DNA from: Cudoniella acicularis
Taxonomy: Eukaryota; Ascomycota; Leotiomycetes; Helotiales; Helotiaceae
NCBI GenBank assembly: GCA_013054445.1
Contig: JAAMPI010000027.1
Coordinates: 28,605-92,604, forward strand
DNA length: 64,000 nt
Direction: 5' to 3'
Shown: one piece after another, positions 34,876-46,338 of the stretch
How positions within the stretch are numbered: position 1 is the stretch's first letter
Layout: each line of letters begins with the position of its first letter
The notes under the pieces: model-generated
Databases searched by the model: none
The model's input: the letters and a program-made list of their open reading frames with translations, nothing else
Told to the model about the DNA's origin: nothing
Program-made: the position numbers and the translations under genes

Positions 34876-37642
34876 GCATTATTTTCACTTCCTCTAATTA
34901 ATTATTCTCGGAGCTATGGTTTGAAACAATATGCAATATGTCTTTTTTGGAACGCTTTTGCACAGACCTATGCTCATATTTCTCTTCTTGACGTTCTCTC
35001 TAGAAAAGCCCTGCAAAATGAGGCACATAAATGTGCACGAGCCCCCCTATTTCTCACGAGCTGATACACTGTTGCCACTTAACGAAACTTCATCATTATT
35101 AATTTGTTGTCCCTCGAGGAATTCAACAGTGTCTCCTTGTTTAGCAATGTAATTAGCTTGTAGAAAAATGGTCTTCTCCATTATTTCCTACCTAGCACAA
35201 GGGAACAAGGGAATTAGCCTCCTACCTCGCTACATGGTACAGTATCCCTGCTCTGCAAGGGGTTTTTGAATGATGCAAGATACCGGGGTTCATGCCTCAA
35301 TCGTACTTCTGCACACATTGTCCGGGTACATCCGATGATCCGGTAATTTTTTACGAGATATGAGGTCAACGTAGGATCAAGGAGAAGTACCGAGGGTAGG
35401 ACGATCGAGACTTAATCTTGCATTAAAAACACGTGTTTCGGTTTAAACCCAACATGAATAACATTGCTTTCAAAACGTATAGAAAGTCGTTCATCACGTT
35501 TTCTGATTACTATCTTAAATTTAGAAAACCCACTAAGATACTCGCCTTTTTTGGAATGTCCCTTGGCGGCGTGTCGTAAAAACAAACCAATCAATATCCC
35601 TGACTCACCGATCCTTCAAAATATATTTCCGCTGATTGCACACTGAGCAGTTTGGCTGGATTAACTCGTTGACTCCTTAAACGAGGGTTGACTTCGTAAA
35701 TTAGTGAAAATTATACGGAGAGTACTCTTAGATAACGGCATCGGTTAAGTCCCGATCGATACCAGTACTCGTCGGCATCTCATTCTTCTCCTACAATTTA
35801 TCTAACTTAATGAGCAATAAAAGGATTTTGTGACCAGGTCCGTACGCAGCAGCCACTGGTACGGAGGTATTATGATTTCCCTTGGGCGTGGCAAGAGGGT
35901 GGGCTCGCTATGATGACCAATCAAGCTTTGCGACAAGGCTTAGCGAGGACCAAGGGTTGAAAAGGGGAGGTGGCTGAGTTACGAGCCCACGAAGGCAAAT
36001 TGAGTACTGGTAGAACGTGGCTTGGGCCTGCTTTCAAATCCAGGTCCAAACTCAGGCTCTGAACTCAACTAAAGCAGCTTTTCACATGCACTTTCGGATT
36101 TACCGTAGGATTTTGATCTTCACTGTCCGGCCCCCCAGTCCCTGCGAAACGGAGTCGGTCATTGACTGTGGCAAATTCAAAATCCCATGCTAATACTACC
36201 TTTGAATTTAAGCATGTTTGTAAATTTAGTATTATTCAATAATTTGCAAATCAAAGAGGTACGGCTCAGACAAAACCCTTCCATAAATCCGAAAGGCCCA
36301 AAGGAGGCGAAGACTTCTCTCAGAAACAGAAAATTTACGAGCATCAGACGTATGGCGATCATAGAATGAGAACTTAGGAACAACCTTGGATGTTCACACG
36401 GTTCGAACTAATTTCCGGTGAATATGTAATAATCTTAAAGCCCCCAGCAAGATTCCAGCATAGATTTTCTCTCCCAAATAGGTTACAAGTCCAAAAGACC
36501 TTTAGAGAAAACAGATCAAAGATACAAATCCAAGTCAACAAGAAAACGCTCAATCCGGAAGCTACAAAAACGCCGGGCCGATGTGCCATGCAAGGGATCC
36601 CCGTATTCCGCTTCGGCCGACCCGGCTCTGTGGCACTCATCATACATAGGGGAAGACCACAACATCGTATTTCCATATGTTCAATGCTGCAAATGATGTA
36701 CCTGGCAGAAATTTAAGGTTAAAACTCAAAAAAGGTAAAGTAAACGTTGGACCAATAATTCCCTAAAAGAAATCCATAAAAATCCGAAAGAAGGATCCTA
36801 GCTCTACTCGAACAAAAGCAACAACGAATTATATGATATACTATTTAGGACAAGTCCTTAAAACTAGGCATCAGTATCTAAATTCTCTACCCATGCTCAT
36901 CTTTAAATAAGGCCCACGTTCCGGGATTGTCTCCGGCCACGAGTTATGCAGAGTTCGTTTCTTCCGCCAGTCGGAACGCACCAATGAAACAGCTGTCTGA
37001 CTGTGTCTGAGGTCACACCCACAAAGTTGATGGGGCACAGGGACCGCAATTGTGGCTGTCAAAAAACATTACTACCAGTGGAGAATCCAACCTTTTTGGA
37101 AATCCATAACTTTGCATCCGGCGATAAGCTTAAGCCGAACCCCGGTTTTGACACATGTTCAACACTCCATAGCAAACCTTGCTACATATTCCTTACCGCT
37201 TTTGATCTTAGATCATATGATGGCACTCCCATAGTCGAGATTTGCGCCCAATCAAACGGCATTGATCTCAACCCTGTGAGGGGTACCCAAATTCTTCCCC
37301 CAGCCATCCTGGGTAGCCTATTAGCGAGTGCCTTGCCTTGGCACATCAGGAGGAGGGAAATCATGCTCTACAATACCACATGCTATTAAAAGGGTGGCCA
37401 GATTCCCAAACGGGATTTAACGAATGCTGCAGGAGTATAAGCGCCACACCTTTCACAGCCCAAGCTAATTTCAACCTTTCTTTCGATGACATAAACCAAA
37501 GTCAAGCCTCACGTTTCTTGGGCCCAGATAAATTCAGATTCAAATTCGACCTCACAGTTTCTCAGTAGTGTCACAGCCGAGTAAAAGCTTCTTTTCAGCC
37601 CAGGTCACCCCGCATTCGGATCAAACTCGGCCGGCCCCGACA
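34876..37642. other. Long intergenic region, no gene supported
   Basis: Short frames at 36177-36716 occur on both strands at once and resemble chance. A plus-strand frame at 37003-37389 begins with GTG and has no recognisable feature. The region immediately before 37643 may be a long 5' leader for the regulator gene. Confidence 0.4.
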
Positions 37643-39873
37643 ATGGACAATCGATCTCCTTTCAGGATCGGCGAAACCCTTTTGCCAGACGACCTTGACC
37701 AACAGAAACAGATTGATTGGCAGTTTGAATCTCTCGAAGCGTTTCCTTCCCCACAGACTATCCAACACATGCCTCCTTACAACACATATACGTTTGGGGA
37801 CTTGCCTGATGTCTTCGGCACTTCTCCATACCATATGCAAACAATTACAACGGAGGGATTCCCACAGCAAATAAGCTCGTACAGGAATACTGAAGCGCTT
37901 GAATACTCGCCCTATCCTGCCATATTGCCTTCGTGGGATTGGATGGGTTTTGATCAGTTCCGGCGGCAATACACCGAAGATCAAACTTCTCAATTAGCCC
38001 ACCATCCCCCACTACAAAACAACGGCGAAAGCAAGAAGCATGAAAATATCCAAGAAATAAAGCTACCTATACGAGCGAGTAAAGCCTCCTCCCGAAAAGC
38101 AAAAGAAGACACAATATCAGATATCGCGACAGTGCAAACGCGGCCGAGCAGGTCTAAACGGGCATTAGCCGCGAAGGAAGGCCTCCACGCCGAATGGAAC
38201 TACCACGAACGCCAACCAAAAAGATTTCGTGGGTTGCCAGGAACGCTTGTCACGGTTTTTGATGCTGGCCAGAAGCAATCAGAAGCCAAACGTCCCTCGA
38301 GGAAGTGTTACTCTGACGAAGTGAGAAAAAAGGTTGAGGGAGTTAGAAGGGTTGGGGCTTGCATACAGTGAGTGGAATTTTGACAGATCCCGTACATATT
38401 CTGTTCTATTCAACATGATTCTACAAGCTGTGGAGGATTTACTCTTGCTCCTAAAACAGATTGTCGCAGCTTTGATAAATAGCTAGCCTTGTTGGATAAA
38501 AGCACAACTAACTTGGAGATTTTGACGTCTAGGTGCAGATTCAGGAAAAGAACGGTAATTACTATCCAATGGTAGCTATGGCTTGGGTGATTTAACGTGT
38601 AGTAGTGCGGCACTGGCTCCCCATGCGCTTCCTGCAATCGACGGACGGCAAATGTTGATATCGCAAGGCAGATTTGCATTCGAGAATCTCCTTTTGAGGA
38701 CCTGAGTGTCACTGAATGTCAGCTTAACTCGCTGGAAACTTATTTCGGATCACTAACAAGTGAACAGTTTATGGCAGCTCATGCCGAACCCGCGTCATTG
38801 ACTTCAGTATCGACGTCTCGAATGCCGACGGGATTCGTGACACGATTACGCTTGATGGCAAAGGGGCAGCATCTTCACCTCTCATATTGAATGTACTGCA
38901 TGTTAAGGCTTCGTTGCTCAACAGCAGAACAATAGGAAACGCAAAAATTGTCCACCAATTACACTCGAAATATCGCGAAAAGGATCAGTTAGAATTTTCG
39001 GGACGCAGATCGTTCACAGTGCTCGATCCAGAGCTCGAGGCAGATCTAGGTGAATTCGCTGTTCAGTATACCGAGAAATTTACGCATCAATACAACCCAT
39101 GTGGCAGCTCTTTGATTTTCGCTCTCGAATATGCCAGGCGAAACCTTCCTTTCGTAAGATTCTTTGCAAATCGCATGGAAATTTCTGCTGACATTTAACC
39201 TGCAGTCAACACTTGTCGAAAACGCCGCCAAATTACTCGCTCTACACTTTTTATTAGAACATGGGGTTAAAATAACAACAAAAAGACGCGATATCGACAC
39301 ACGTATCATAGGGGCACAGATTGACACATTACTTTTTCGAAGTTTGTATCAAGCTGAAGGAAGCATTTACCGAGAACTCCAGAAACTCGTATTCAGGAGT
39401 TCTGGGCAACTGAATCGGGATGCAATAATTCCCGTTTCTTTAACACTTTGGCTCATAATGAGAATTCAATGCCATCGAGCCGCCTATCTATCCAATATGC
39501 GGCCAAAGGATTCCGAAGGCAAGATTTTACTTTCTTTTGCAAATAGACGTCGCTGATATAGACCACAGCTCCAATATTGTCAACTAACGGAGAAATTACA
39601 ACCTCCTCCGAACATCAGAATCATCAACTCAATCTCATAGTGGGAACCTGCTCTGCCCTCTTCCGCACATCATTTCCACTGTTCATAGATTTTGAGGACA
39701 AGTTCAACTATGATCTTATTGGTAACGATGTCCAGATGCTGGGCCACGCACGGAAATTACAAGTATGCTTGCAAAAATTTAAGCGGAATCAGCACCCAAG
39801 AGCATACAAGAGGACTTATGGTTACTCGAAGCGACATTTGAAAAGGGTAATAGATGTGCTCAATGAAGGGTGA
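37643..39873 (+). CDS. Zn2Cys6 transcription factor with a 22-nt micro-exon
   Basis: A nuclear regulator of the fungal binuclear zinc cluster family, 616 residues. Six exons: 37643-38367, 38533-38554 (22 nt), 38606-38705, 38768-39153, 39206-39518, 39569-39873; introns 165, 51, 62, 52 and 50 nt. All phases agree. Unusually, the zinc cluster starts near residue 239, after a long N-terminal region with basic, nuclear-localisation-like patches (RPSRSKRALAAKEG, RQPKRFRG). The cysteines are spread over three exons: CIQ in exon 1, CRFRKRT in the micro-exon, and CGTGSPCASC plus a later IC in exon 3. Spacing is C-x2-C-x6-C-x5-C-x2-C-x13-C. The last intron is GC-AG (donor GCAAGA). The C-terminal half (LVENAAKLLALHFLLEHG, IDTLLFRSLY) matches the helical regulatory region of such factors. 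Target genes are unknown. Confidence 0.82.
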
Positions 39874-42169
39874 TCTGAAGATGATGAGTTTGGAACTGAT
39901 CGCAATTGGGTTGGAAATAAAAACATCAAAAGTCTATAACTTCAGGGGTCCACAACAATAGAAAAGGGAGCTTGTATCCGCATGTTGGTGAACATCGAAA
40001 TTGCATCCGCACACCTCTAGCGAGGTCTGCGAAAACAAGAATATTATCTCGTCGTATAATATAGGACAGTTCCGCTGTATAAAAAAGCTACTGACTTGAT
40101 CATCCATCTCCAAGAAAACCATGATTGCAACGTCTTAGCAAATACATAGAATTGAAATTCCCCAAAAGATCAAACAAGGCCTCTAACTATATTACTAGAT
40201 TGCTGTGATAATTTTCCGGTGCAATATGACCTGAAATAAAAGTCGGCTGAGGTGGGGGTACCAAAAAAGCTGGTACTGAAACTCGGCGAGGAGAATCGAA
40301 GAGGCCACTCCAAAACCGATGTCAATGGCGTCTAGGCACAAGCTATAGCAAATCTGCGAGTGGTTTTTGAACCCTTTTTCTTCGGTCCCTCGCATTAGTG
40401 TACTTGTGGCGGAAAATTAATATCAAATTTGAAGCTAAAGTCCTGGAGGTTTTTGGCGTTTCGGTACGCGACTCGCTCTGCAATTTCCCGTTCACGAACC
40501 CTCATGTTTTCCACATCACCATCGGATTTTGACCTCAATTACAAAGCTGACAACTAGGACATGTCTGCAAAGCCCGAAGCCGATCCTAAAAAATCCTCTT
40601 TGAACGGATTCTGTCGAATAACCTCTACCGTTCTGATGATGTCCTCCTGCACCCGCAACCGTCGCGACCGAAGACGAACAATCAAAAATCGAACTACATG
40701 AAGAAGATTTGTTGGCAGTAAAGGGAACATCAACTTCTACTCGAAAGCCGATCCATTCCACAATCGAATATAAGAAGTCTGCGAAGCCTACTGGCAGTAA
40801 GAATCCTGGATTGCACTCCGTCGGCGAGTTGACGATGTGGAGGAGGTCAACTACACTGGCAGAAGAGGGAAAGAATAAAACTTTGGTTCATAACACTTCG
40901 AAACGATTTCCAAGGCCAATTCTCCAGCCTACTCTGGTTCCGCACTAAACACGACACATTTTGACGTGGATAGCCACTTCGCGAAGGTAGCAAAGTATTA
41001 CCAGATAAAAATTGGCAAGCGGTTTGAGACGAATTATTCCACGACACAGATATCAGTGACAGAAGTTGTATGTGAAACCGACACCGGCAAACAACACATG
41101 TGTATCCCATGGGAGGCTCGACGATCGCGACTCAATGCCAACCAAGGACATACAAAACCTCATCTAGCAACAAAGTTATGGTGTTAGCTTCCGTTTGTGC
41201 TTGTCTGGCCCCAGATAGAGCTTAGAATTACGTCTCACGGTGGCACTAGAACCTGGATGAAGCCCAAACTTGGCCTCTGCCTGATCATCGTCGACTCGTC
41301 GATCTTCTGTGGGATGGGATCGTGAAGTAGCAACATATGGCAAAGTCAGCAAATTCGCAAGGATTTCGCAAGGATTACATTCTTCAAGCTCTCGCCAACA
41401 TACTTTTGATGCCTGGGATGGCCGGCGAGTTGCCAAAGTATTTCGAGCGACTGTCCCTCGAGCGAAGTCCTAGGGACGGTGACCTTGGTGCGATGTTGAT
41501 TCTGTCAACATTATATTACCCCTCGGATGTGGAGGAACGGCGATGCTGGCCGGGGAGAAAGGTAAAGAGCGGTGGTTTTGGTAGGTTGGTGGCGATGGGC
41601 ATGCTGCTGTGGAGATGGCACGGATGGGGGATGTGGTAGGTGGAATGACATTTAGCAAGATCGAGTTCAAGGGGAAAGTGAATGGGGATGGTCAGGAATT
41701 GGGGACCGGGATTTTGTGATATGGAGAACTTAGGGTGGATGGTTGAGGGCGGCTCTCGAGTAGTAATGACTGCAAGAGTGACCAGGGAGATTGATGATAT
41801 GGATCACACAGTGACTATCAGATGGTGGCAAAGCGAGGCACTTGACAGTTCCGTCTAAATTGAGAATGAATTTCCATGGTCAAAGAGAAATCCTCGTCAC
41901 TATCATAAGATTTTATCCCCAAGGACACTACAGGTAACCTCTTCGGTTGTCATAGGCGCAGTACTGTTCCTCGTCTTATTGTGACTCTTTTAGCATCTAT
42001 AAGCATAAATCTAACCCTACTCGGTAATTGAAGCGAACGAATCACTTATTGCCACGTGATAAGTGAAGTCGTTCAAGTATACGCGATGCATTCAGCAGAG
42101 CAATACAGGACGGTCTGGGGAAAGGGGAACAGGCCTGGCCATCAGCATTGTAAAAAGAGGAGGGAGCTA
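39874..42169. other. Gene-poor region with possible remnants
   Basis: On the minus strand about 40380-40560 reads like decayed coding sequence (ENMRVREREIAERVAYRNA). On the plus strand 40709-40948 is open but starts without good context. Neither can be assigned to a family. The rest shows no gene. Confidence 0.35.
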
Positions 42170-42197
42170 CAGTGCCCGGCAACAGTTGTTAAGCGAT
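42170..42197 (+). repeat. Left terminal inverted repeat
   Basis: 28 bp beginning CAGTGCCCGGCAACAGTTG, next to TA. Matches the right end at 24 of 28 positions; all four differences are transitions, as RIP would leave. Confidence 0.88.
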
Positions 42198-43030
42198 GCT
42201 TTTTTCGACCCCGCGCCCTTTCATTTAACTTACTTGATATATATTCACGAATAAATACCCTCTACAGTTATATATTTTAGATACGGTTAAAGGGATTTGT
42301 TCGTTAGATTCAGACGTATAAAATATACTATCCAGAAAATCTAAAATCTAACTTTTTATTACTAATATTTTGTATACCACCCGTCTACTGCGATACAGGC
42401 CTCGATCCTACTGTGCATACTTTGATATAACTTATCGAACGTTTCCTTCGGTATTTTCGTCCAATAATTCTTAAGAGCCTCTTCCATAGCTAGTAGATCA
42501 GCTTCTACTTTACCAGCTCCTTTAGAGAGCTCTAGGTATTGCTCTATAACCATCTTTTTCCGGGCCCACCAGATGTGCTCGATCGGGTTTAGGTTAGGGG
42601 AGAAGGCCGACTAATCCGTCCTTGGAATTCCATGTTCAATGAACTAATCTCGGACCTTATAGGCAGTATGGATAGAGGCATTATCCTACGTGAAGATATA
42701 CTCCGGATCTTCTATTTCCTCGTATCATAGTGCTACCTGTGCGTCCAGGACCTCGATATACGAGTTGGTAAAATTCCTATGTTTCTTGGACTCAAAATCC
42801 CTATCTAGGACATAAATATCGGACCGTCTATTGTCCTAAAAGTATCCCTAGACCATAACACTTATATCCTTCTTCGATTTGTATGTCTAGATCATTTTTG
42901 GGTCCTAATTTTAGGCTGCCATCCGAAAACACCATTCCTGGATTTTACCCCGCCCCCGCTCGACAGAACACTTATCACTCCACATGTACATGCCCCACTC
43001 CCCCCAGGTTAAATGCCTATTCATTAAGCA

Positions 43031-43465
43031 CTAAGCAAGTCGTTGTTCCGCGTGTTTCTGTGTAAGAAACGGGCGCTTCTTACAGCGCAAATTGGTGATG
43101 CCATGCCGCTTAAGGATCTTCTTCACGGTTGTGGTCTTGCAATCGAGGCCACAGGCCTGGATGACCTGGGCATACGTGTCCTCGGGGTGCAATCGTACGT
43201 AGCGAAGGAGGTGACGTTCGTCTGTATCTGTATATGATTTCCTCCGGGGCGCATGAGGAATTGAGCAGTTCTCGTTGCGTAGTGAGGCCTTTGCGATAGT
43301 GTATTTAACGGTCGCGACATCTAATTTTAGGTCCCTCGCGATCTGGGCTGCGTGCGCGCCTTCAGACTTCTTGCCTATAATAATGCCGCGTGTAGAAGGA
43401 GTCAAATGGGTCCTAGGAAGGCTGTTGGAGCTAATTGACCTGAGGGGAGTGCGTTGAGGTGGCAT
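43031..43465 (-). CDS. Tc1-type transposase, N-terminal DNA-binding half
   Basis: 144 residues from the ATG at 43465. Contains a first helix-turn-helix (HAAQIARDLKLDVATVKYTI), a linker with the basic stretch APRRKSYTDTDERHLLRYV, and a second one (YAQVIQACGLDCKTTTVKKI) followed by RHGITN, as in the bipartite DNA-binding domain of Tc1/mariner transposases. A stop follows RLA, where the family would continue into the catalytic domain; the first catalytic Asp is still visible downstream as WSDKCSVERG. A product limited to this half could in principle bind the element ends without cutting. No expression evidence exists. Confidence 0.7.
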   Translation of the reverse strand: MPPQRTPLRSISSNSLPRTHLTPSTRGIIIGKKSEGAHAAQIARDLKLDVATVKYTIAKASLRNENCSIPHAPRRKSYTDTDERHLLRYVRLHPEDTYAQVIQACGLDCKTTTVKKILKRHGITNLRCKKRPFLTQKHAEQRLA

Positions 43466-43527
43466 TTTGTTATGTAGAAGTAAAGGTGTGTGGGGAGACG
43501 CATCGCGTTTTTACGCGTTTTGTAAAA

Positions 43528-43555
43528 ATCGCTTAGCAACTGTTGCCAAGTACTG
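43528..43555 (-). repeat. Right terminal inverted repeat
   Basis: Read on the minus strand it begins CAGTACTTGGCAACAGTTG, next to TA, and pairs with the left end. Confidence 0.88.
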
Positions 43556-44417
43556 TAGATACAGTACGAAGACAAGGTTGTGCCTCACGCCACACGATTA
43601 CCGTTCAAGTCCTCTTTGAGCTATGTACAAGTCAGCGCGACGAATGTGGTGACTATGGCGGGTACATCTATCTCGTGACTTTCCAGAGGGTCTGCTACCG
43701 ATGTTTTACAGAGAAAGACAGATACTTGCCATTACGAGAAATTGACGTCATAAAAAGTTCCGCCTCACTCTGGGAGATATTGCGCATGCTTCCTCGTTTT
43801 CTAGGCTACCCAGGCCGGTACGGCGAGGGACACTTCTAGAAGCGGAAAGGGAGGGGCTGTGAAACTCTCAACTATATCTCTTAGATAGACTGCGAGGCCG
43901 CGTATAGTGGATTGCTCATGATACGCCTCGAGATCGGAGAGGTAGTGGAAGAGCAGCGGTGGAAGGGGCTACAAGGACACGTAGAATCCGACGTTGAAGA
44001 TTCGTGTTCACCAACCAGCGATCGCTGAGCTGTTTTGGGAACAGCATTGCGTTCGACACCGTGGCGTCCTCTAGAAGTGTATTGTCTGAGAGTTTGCATT
44101 AATTGCACCAACGAATGCGACACAGATATCTAATCATATGAATGGAGGTAGAATATAGCATGATATTAGCTACGGAAACCCAGCGGTCTCTATCCCGTCT
44201 TTCGTTAGGCATCTTAAGCGATAACTTACTCATTCAAGATGAAGGATGATCATCTATAGTCCAAGCAAGGCGTGGATTCTCCTTAAAGCCGCAGGGAATG
44301 CCTTTTTGTTTCTTCACTTTCTCCATCGCACCCACAAAGCCCACTAGTGGCATTTGGCCTGGCATCAACGAATTAATCAAACCAGACCATGATATCGGAG
44401 ACCGAATTCATCAAACC
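43556..44417. other. Intergenic, no gene supported
   Basis: Sequence next to the transposon insertion. Nothing recognisable. Confidence 0.45.
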
Positions 44418-46338
44418 TCAAGTTCGTCTGCGTATCTTTCCCGCCTTAGGGTTATTAGTGTGGTCCCGCTGCTGTCGAGTCCTCCTATGCCGGCGTGTAT
44501 TTGAGTCATCAACGCCTTCATCAAGTTCTGTGAGTGTTGCGAACGGCAGCTTCTGCGACTCGTTTGGAAGTGAAACATTTCCTGATGAGTATGGAGGAGT
44601 GGTTGGACTGTACATTGAAGCGACAGGCAGATAATATTCAGAGCTCGTAGTCTGAAGGTGCGACGTATCGAGATTAGATCTATCGTCCGCAGCCAAACCC
44701 TGTAGACTATCAGTCGCATGATTATATCCACTGTCCGAAGTTAAGGGTTGTTGAGCGTTGGGCGGATCGTATCCATCTTGACCGTTGAAACTGGTATAAT
44801 ATTGAGATTCTTCCAACAATTGACAGTTCGGGTCGTCCTCTCCGTCTTCTTGGTTGTCACAGTCGTAGCCATGGTAATGGGATGGTTGGAAATTCTGGAT
44901 AGCGTCTGAGACTTTCGTCTCAATAGGAGACGGCTCTGCATTCACAGACCTTGCCCTTTCATTTGCAGCTAGTACGGAGATAGAGGCGAGAGGTTGAGTC
45001 TGATTAGCTAGCCACTTCTCGTTTAGCTCGTCTCTTAACTTCTCCGAGGTTTCTTTGGCACTATCCTGTAGATTCCTTAACCGCCGTCGGCTTTTCTTGA
45101 AATCCTCATAGCTTGATATGGGGAAAGAGCTAGAGGTAGGGTGTTGATGGTATTTGACTTGGCCTTCGGATTCAGATGAATAGCGCGTAAAGGTGTTGGG
45201 GGTAGTACCGTCGGTAGTAAAGGTATGAGCGTATACATGACCGGCAGGATCAGGTTTGTTGAGGAATGAACGTGCTGCGTCTCTGCCATAAACCATACAG
45301 GCACCATCATATGCTACTTGAGTTTGTGCGAGGACCATATCCTTCCTTGGCCCTATCTATTCTCCAGCCAAATGTGGTAAAGTGGGAGGATCTACCTCAA
45401 TAGTAGGAACGGCAGCCCCTCCAAGTTCTGGAAGGACTGGAAATGGGTCAAACTCTGTCATGTCAAGACCTTCAACCATACCTGGCTGTGGAGCTGATAG
45501 CCTGTCGTTAAGCCCCACATCCTTTGAGAAGTTGTTAAATTGTTAAATGCTTGGTTGTATACGCGACGGTACCCTCGTCCATATTCCTTGAGTAACTTGG
45601 ATGTCTCCAGTAACACCGTCGCCTCGTTAGGAGTTTTCTGTATCCGATAGGCAAAATTCTTGTATTCCGATTCGGTCGGCGATGTTGTGTCGCGTGCTCT
45701 ATCGAGTTGATCTTGCCGGGAATCAAAATTTTCATTGGGTGTGGAGTGGACTGGATCAAGGACACCATTCTCAAACGCAAGACGAGGGAAGCTAGAATCT
45801 GTCGTAGACACTGCCTTGCTCGTGGACTCAGTTGTGGCTGAGGATTTTGACTTGGCTCTCGAACGAAACGAATTTGGTTCGGATTGTGATGACTGCGACT
45901 TCCGAGTCCTTTCTTTTTCGTCCTCCCATTTTTTCGAACGCTTTCAAGTTTTTCTTCGCGAGGCGAGCGCGTTTTGGGGGTCTTTCAGCACCGGTCTCGA
46001 TAGATCTCTTAGATTTGCGTTTTCGAGTCTGGTCGTTATGGGTTTGTAGCGGACAAGGATATTCTAGTATGTCATGTATGTATTAGCATGCTGCTTATAA
46101 AAAACTGTAACTACAACCAACCTTGGAACGGTACTCTTGAAGGTACCGGCGCCGATACCTTGACAAGGCTCGAAGCTGGCACACGTGTATACGAGGTCGC
46201 TCTAACAGGTTGTGGAGTCTGAGGGTCTATTGGTCGTTGCTCGAGAGGGCTTTGAGATTCGTAGTAAGATCCTAGGATGTGAGGTATTGATACAGAGCGC
46301 GGCCTTGATTGTATCCGGGAGCTTCGTCTCCGCAACAC
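44418..46338 (-). pseudogene. DUF7924-like protein, degraded
   Basis: Recoverable pieces from 5' to 3': basic Ser/Arg-rich N-terminus; a GT-AG intron at about 46120-46060; a nuclear-type basic stretch (RKRKSKRSIE, RPPKRARLAKK); a Ser-rich linker; the helical KTPNEATVLLETSKLLKEYG; then LSAPQPGMVEGLDMTEFDPF; PTLPHLAGE; KDMVLAQTQVAYDGACMVYG; PDPAGHVYAHTFTTDGTT; and a coiled-coil-like FKKSRRRLRNLQDSAKETS. I recognise the order as the widespread fungal family known to me as DUF7924 (from memory). Lesions: one extra A in the A6 run near 45935, an 8-bp tandem duplication at 45532-45547, and TAG in place of the Trp expected after PHLAGE. An upstream exon with a GTATGT donor may lie near 46390-46460. 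The former function is unknown. Confidence 0.65.
45532..45547. repeat. 8-bp perfect tandem duplication inside the pseudogene
   Basis: TTGTTAAA occurs twice in direct succession (plus strand). Removing one copy restores the reading frame from YNQAFNN into FSKDVGLNDRLSAPQ, so the duplication is a secondary event. Confidence 0.8.

Larger units (their letters stand above)
42170..43555 (-). mobile_element. Tc1/mariner element, partly RIP-degraded
   Basis: 1386 bp bounded by inverted repeats and flanked by TA on both sides (42168-42169 and 43556-43557), the hallmark of Tc1/mariner insertion. One transposase reading runs leftward from 43465. Its N-terminal helix-turn-helix half is open, and the catalytic half is full of stops but clearly recognisable (FTNSYIEVLDA, DNASIHTAYKVRD, FSPNLNPIEHIWWA, RIEACIAVDGWYTKY). 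The stops fall at former Trp and Gln codons (TGG or CAG to TAG), for example before GYF, DNAS and FIEHG. This is what CpA-to-TpA mutation on either strand produces. The element is not autonomous as it stands. Confidence 0.9.

Noticed and set aside
36177..36716. Complementary open frames on both strands
   Set aside because: Typical chance symmetry; no start context or domain.
38706..38767. Frame break (missing C) in the zinc-cluster regulator
   Set aside because: First suspected, but a 62-nt intron with a CACTAAC branch site restores the conserved frame, so the gene is intact.
45345..45385. 39-nt intron removing the TAG in the DUF7924-like gene
   Set aside because: Possible GT and AG exist, but it would delete a conserved motif; a TGG-to-TAG change explains the stop better.
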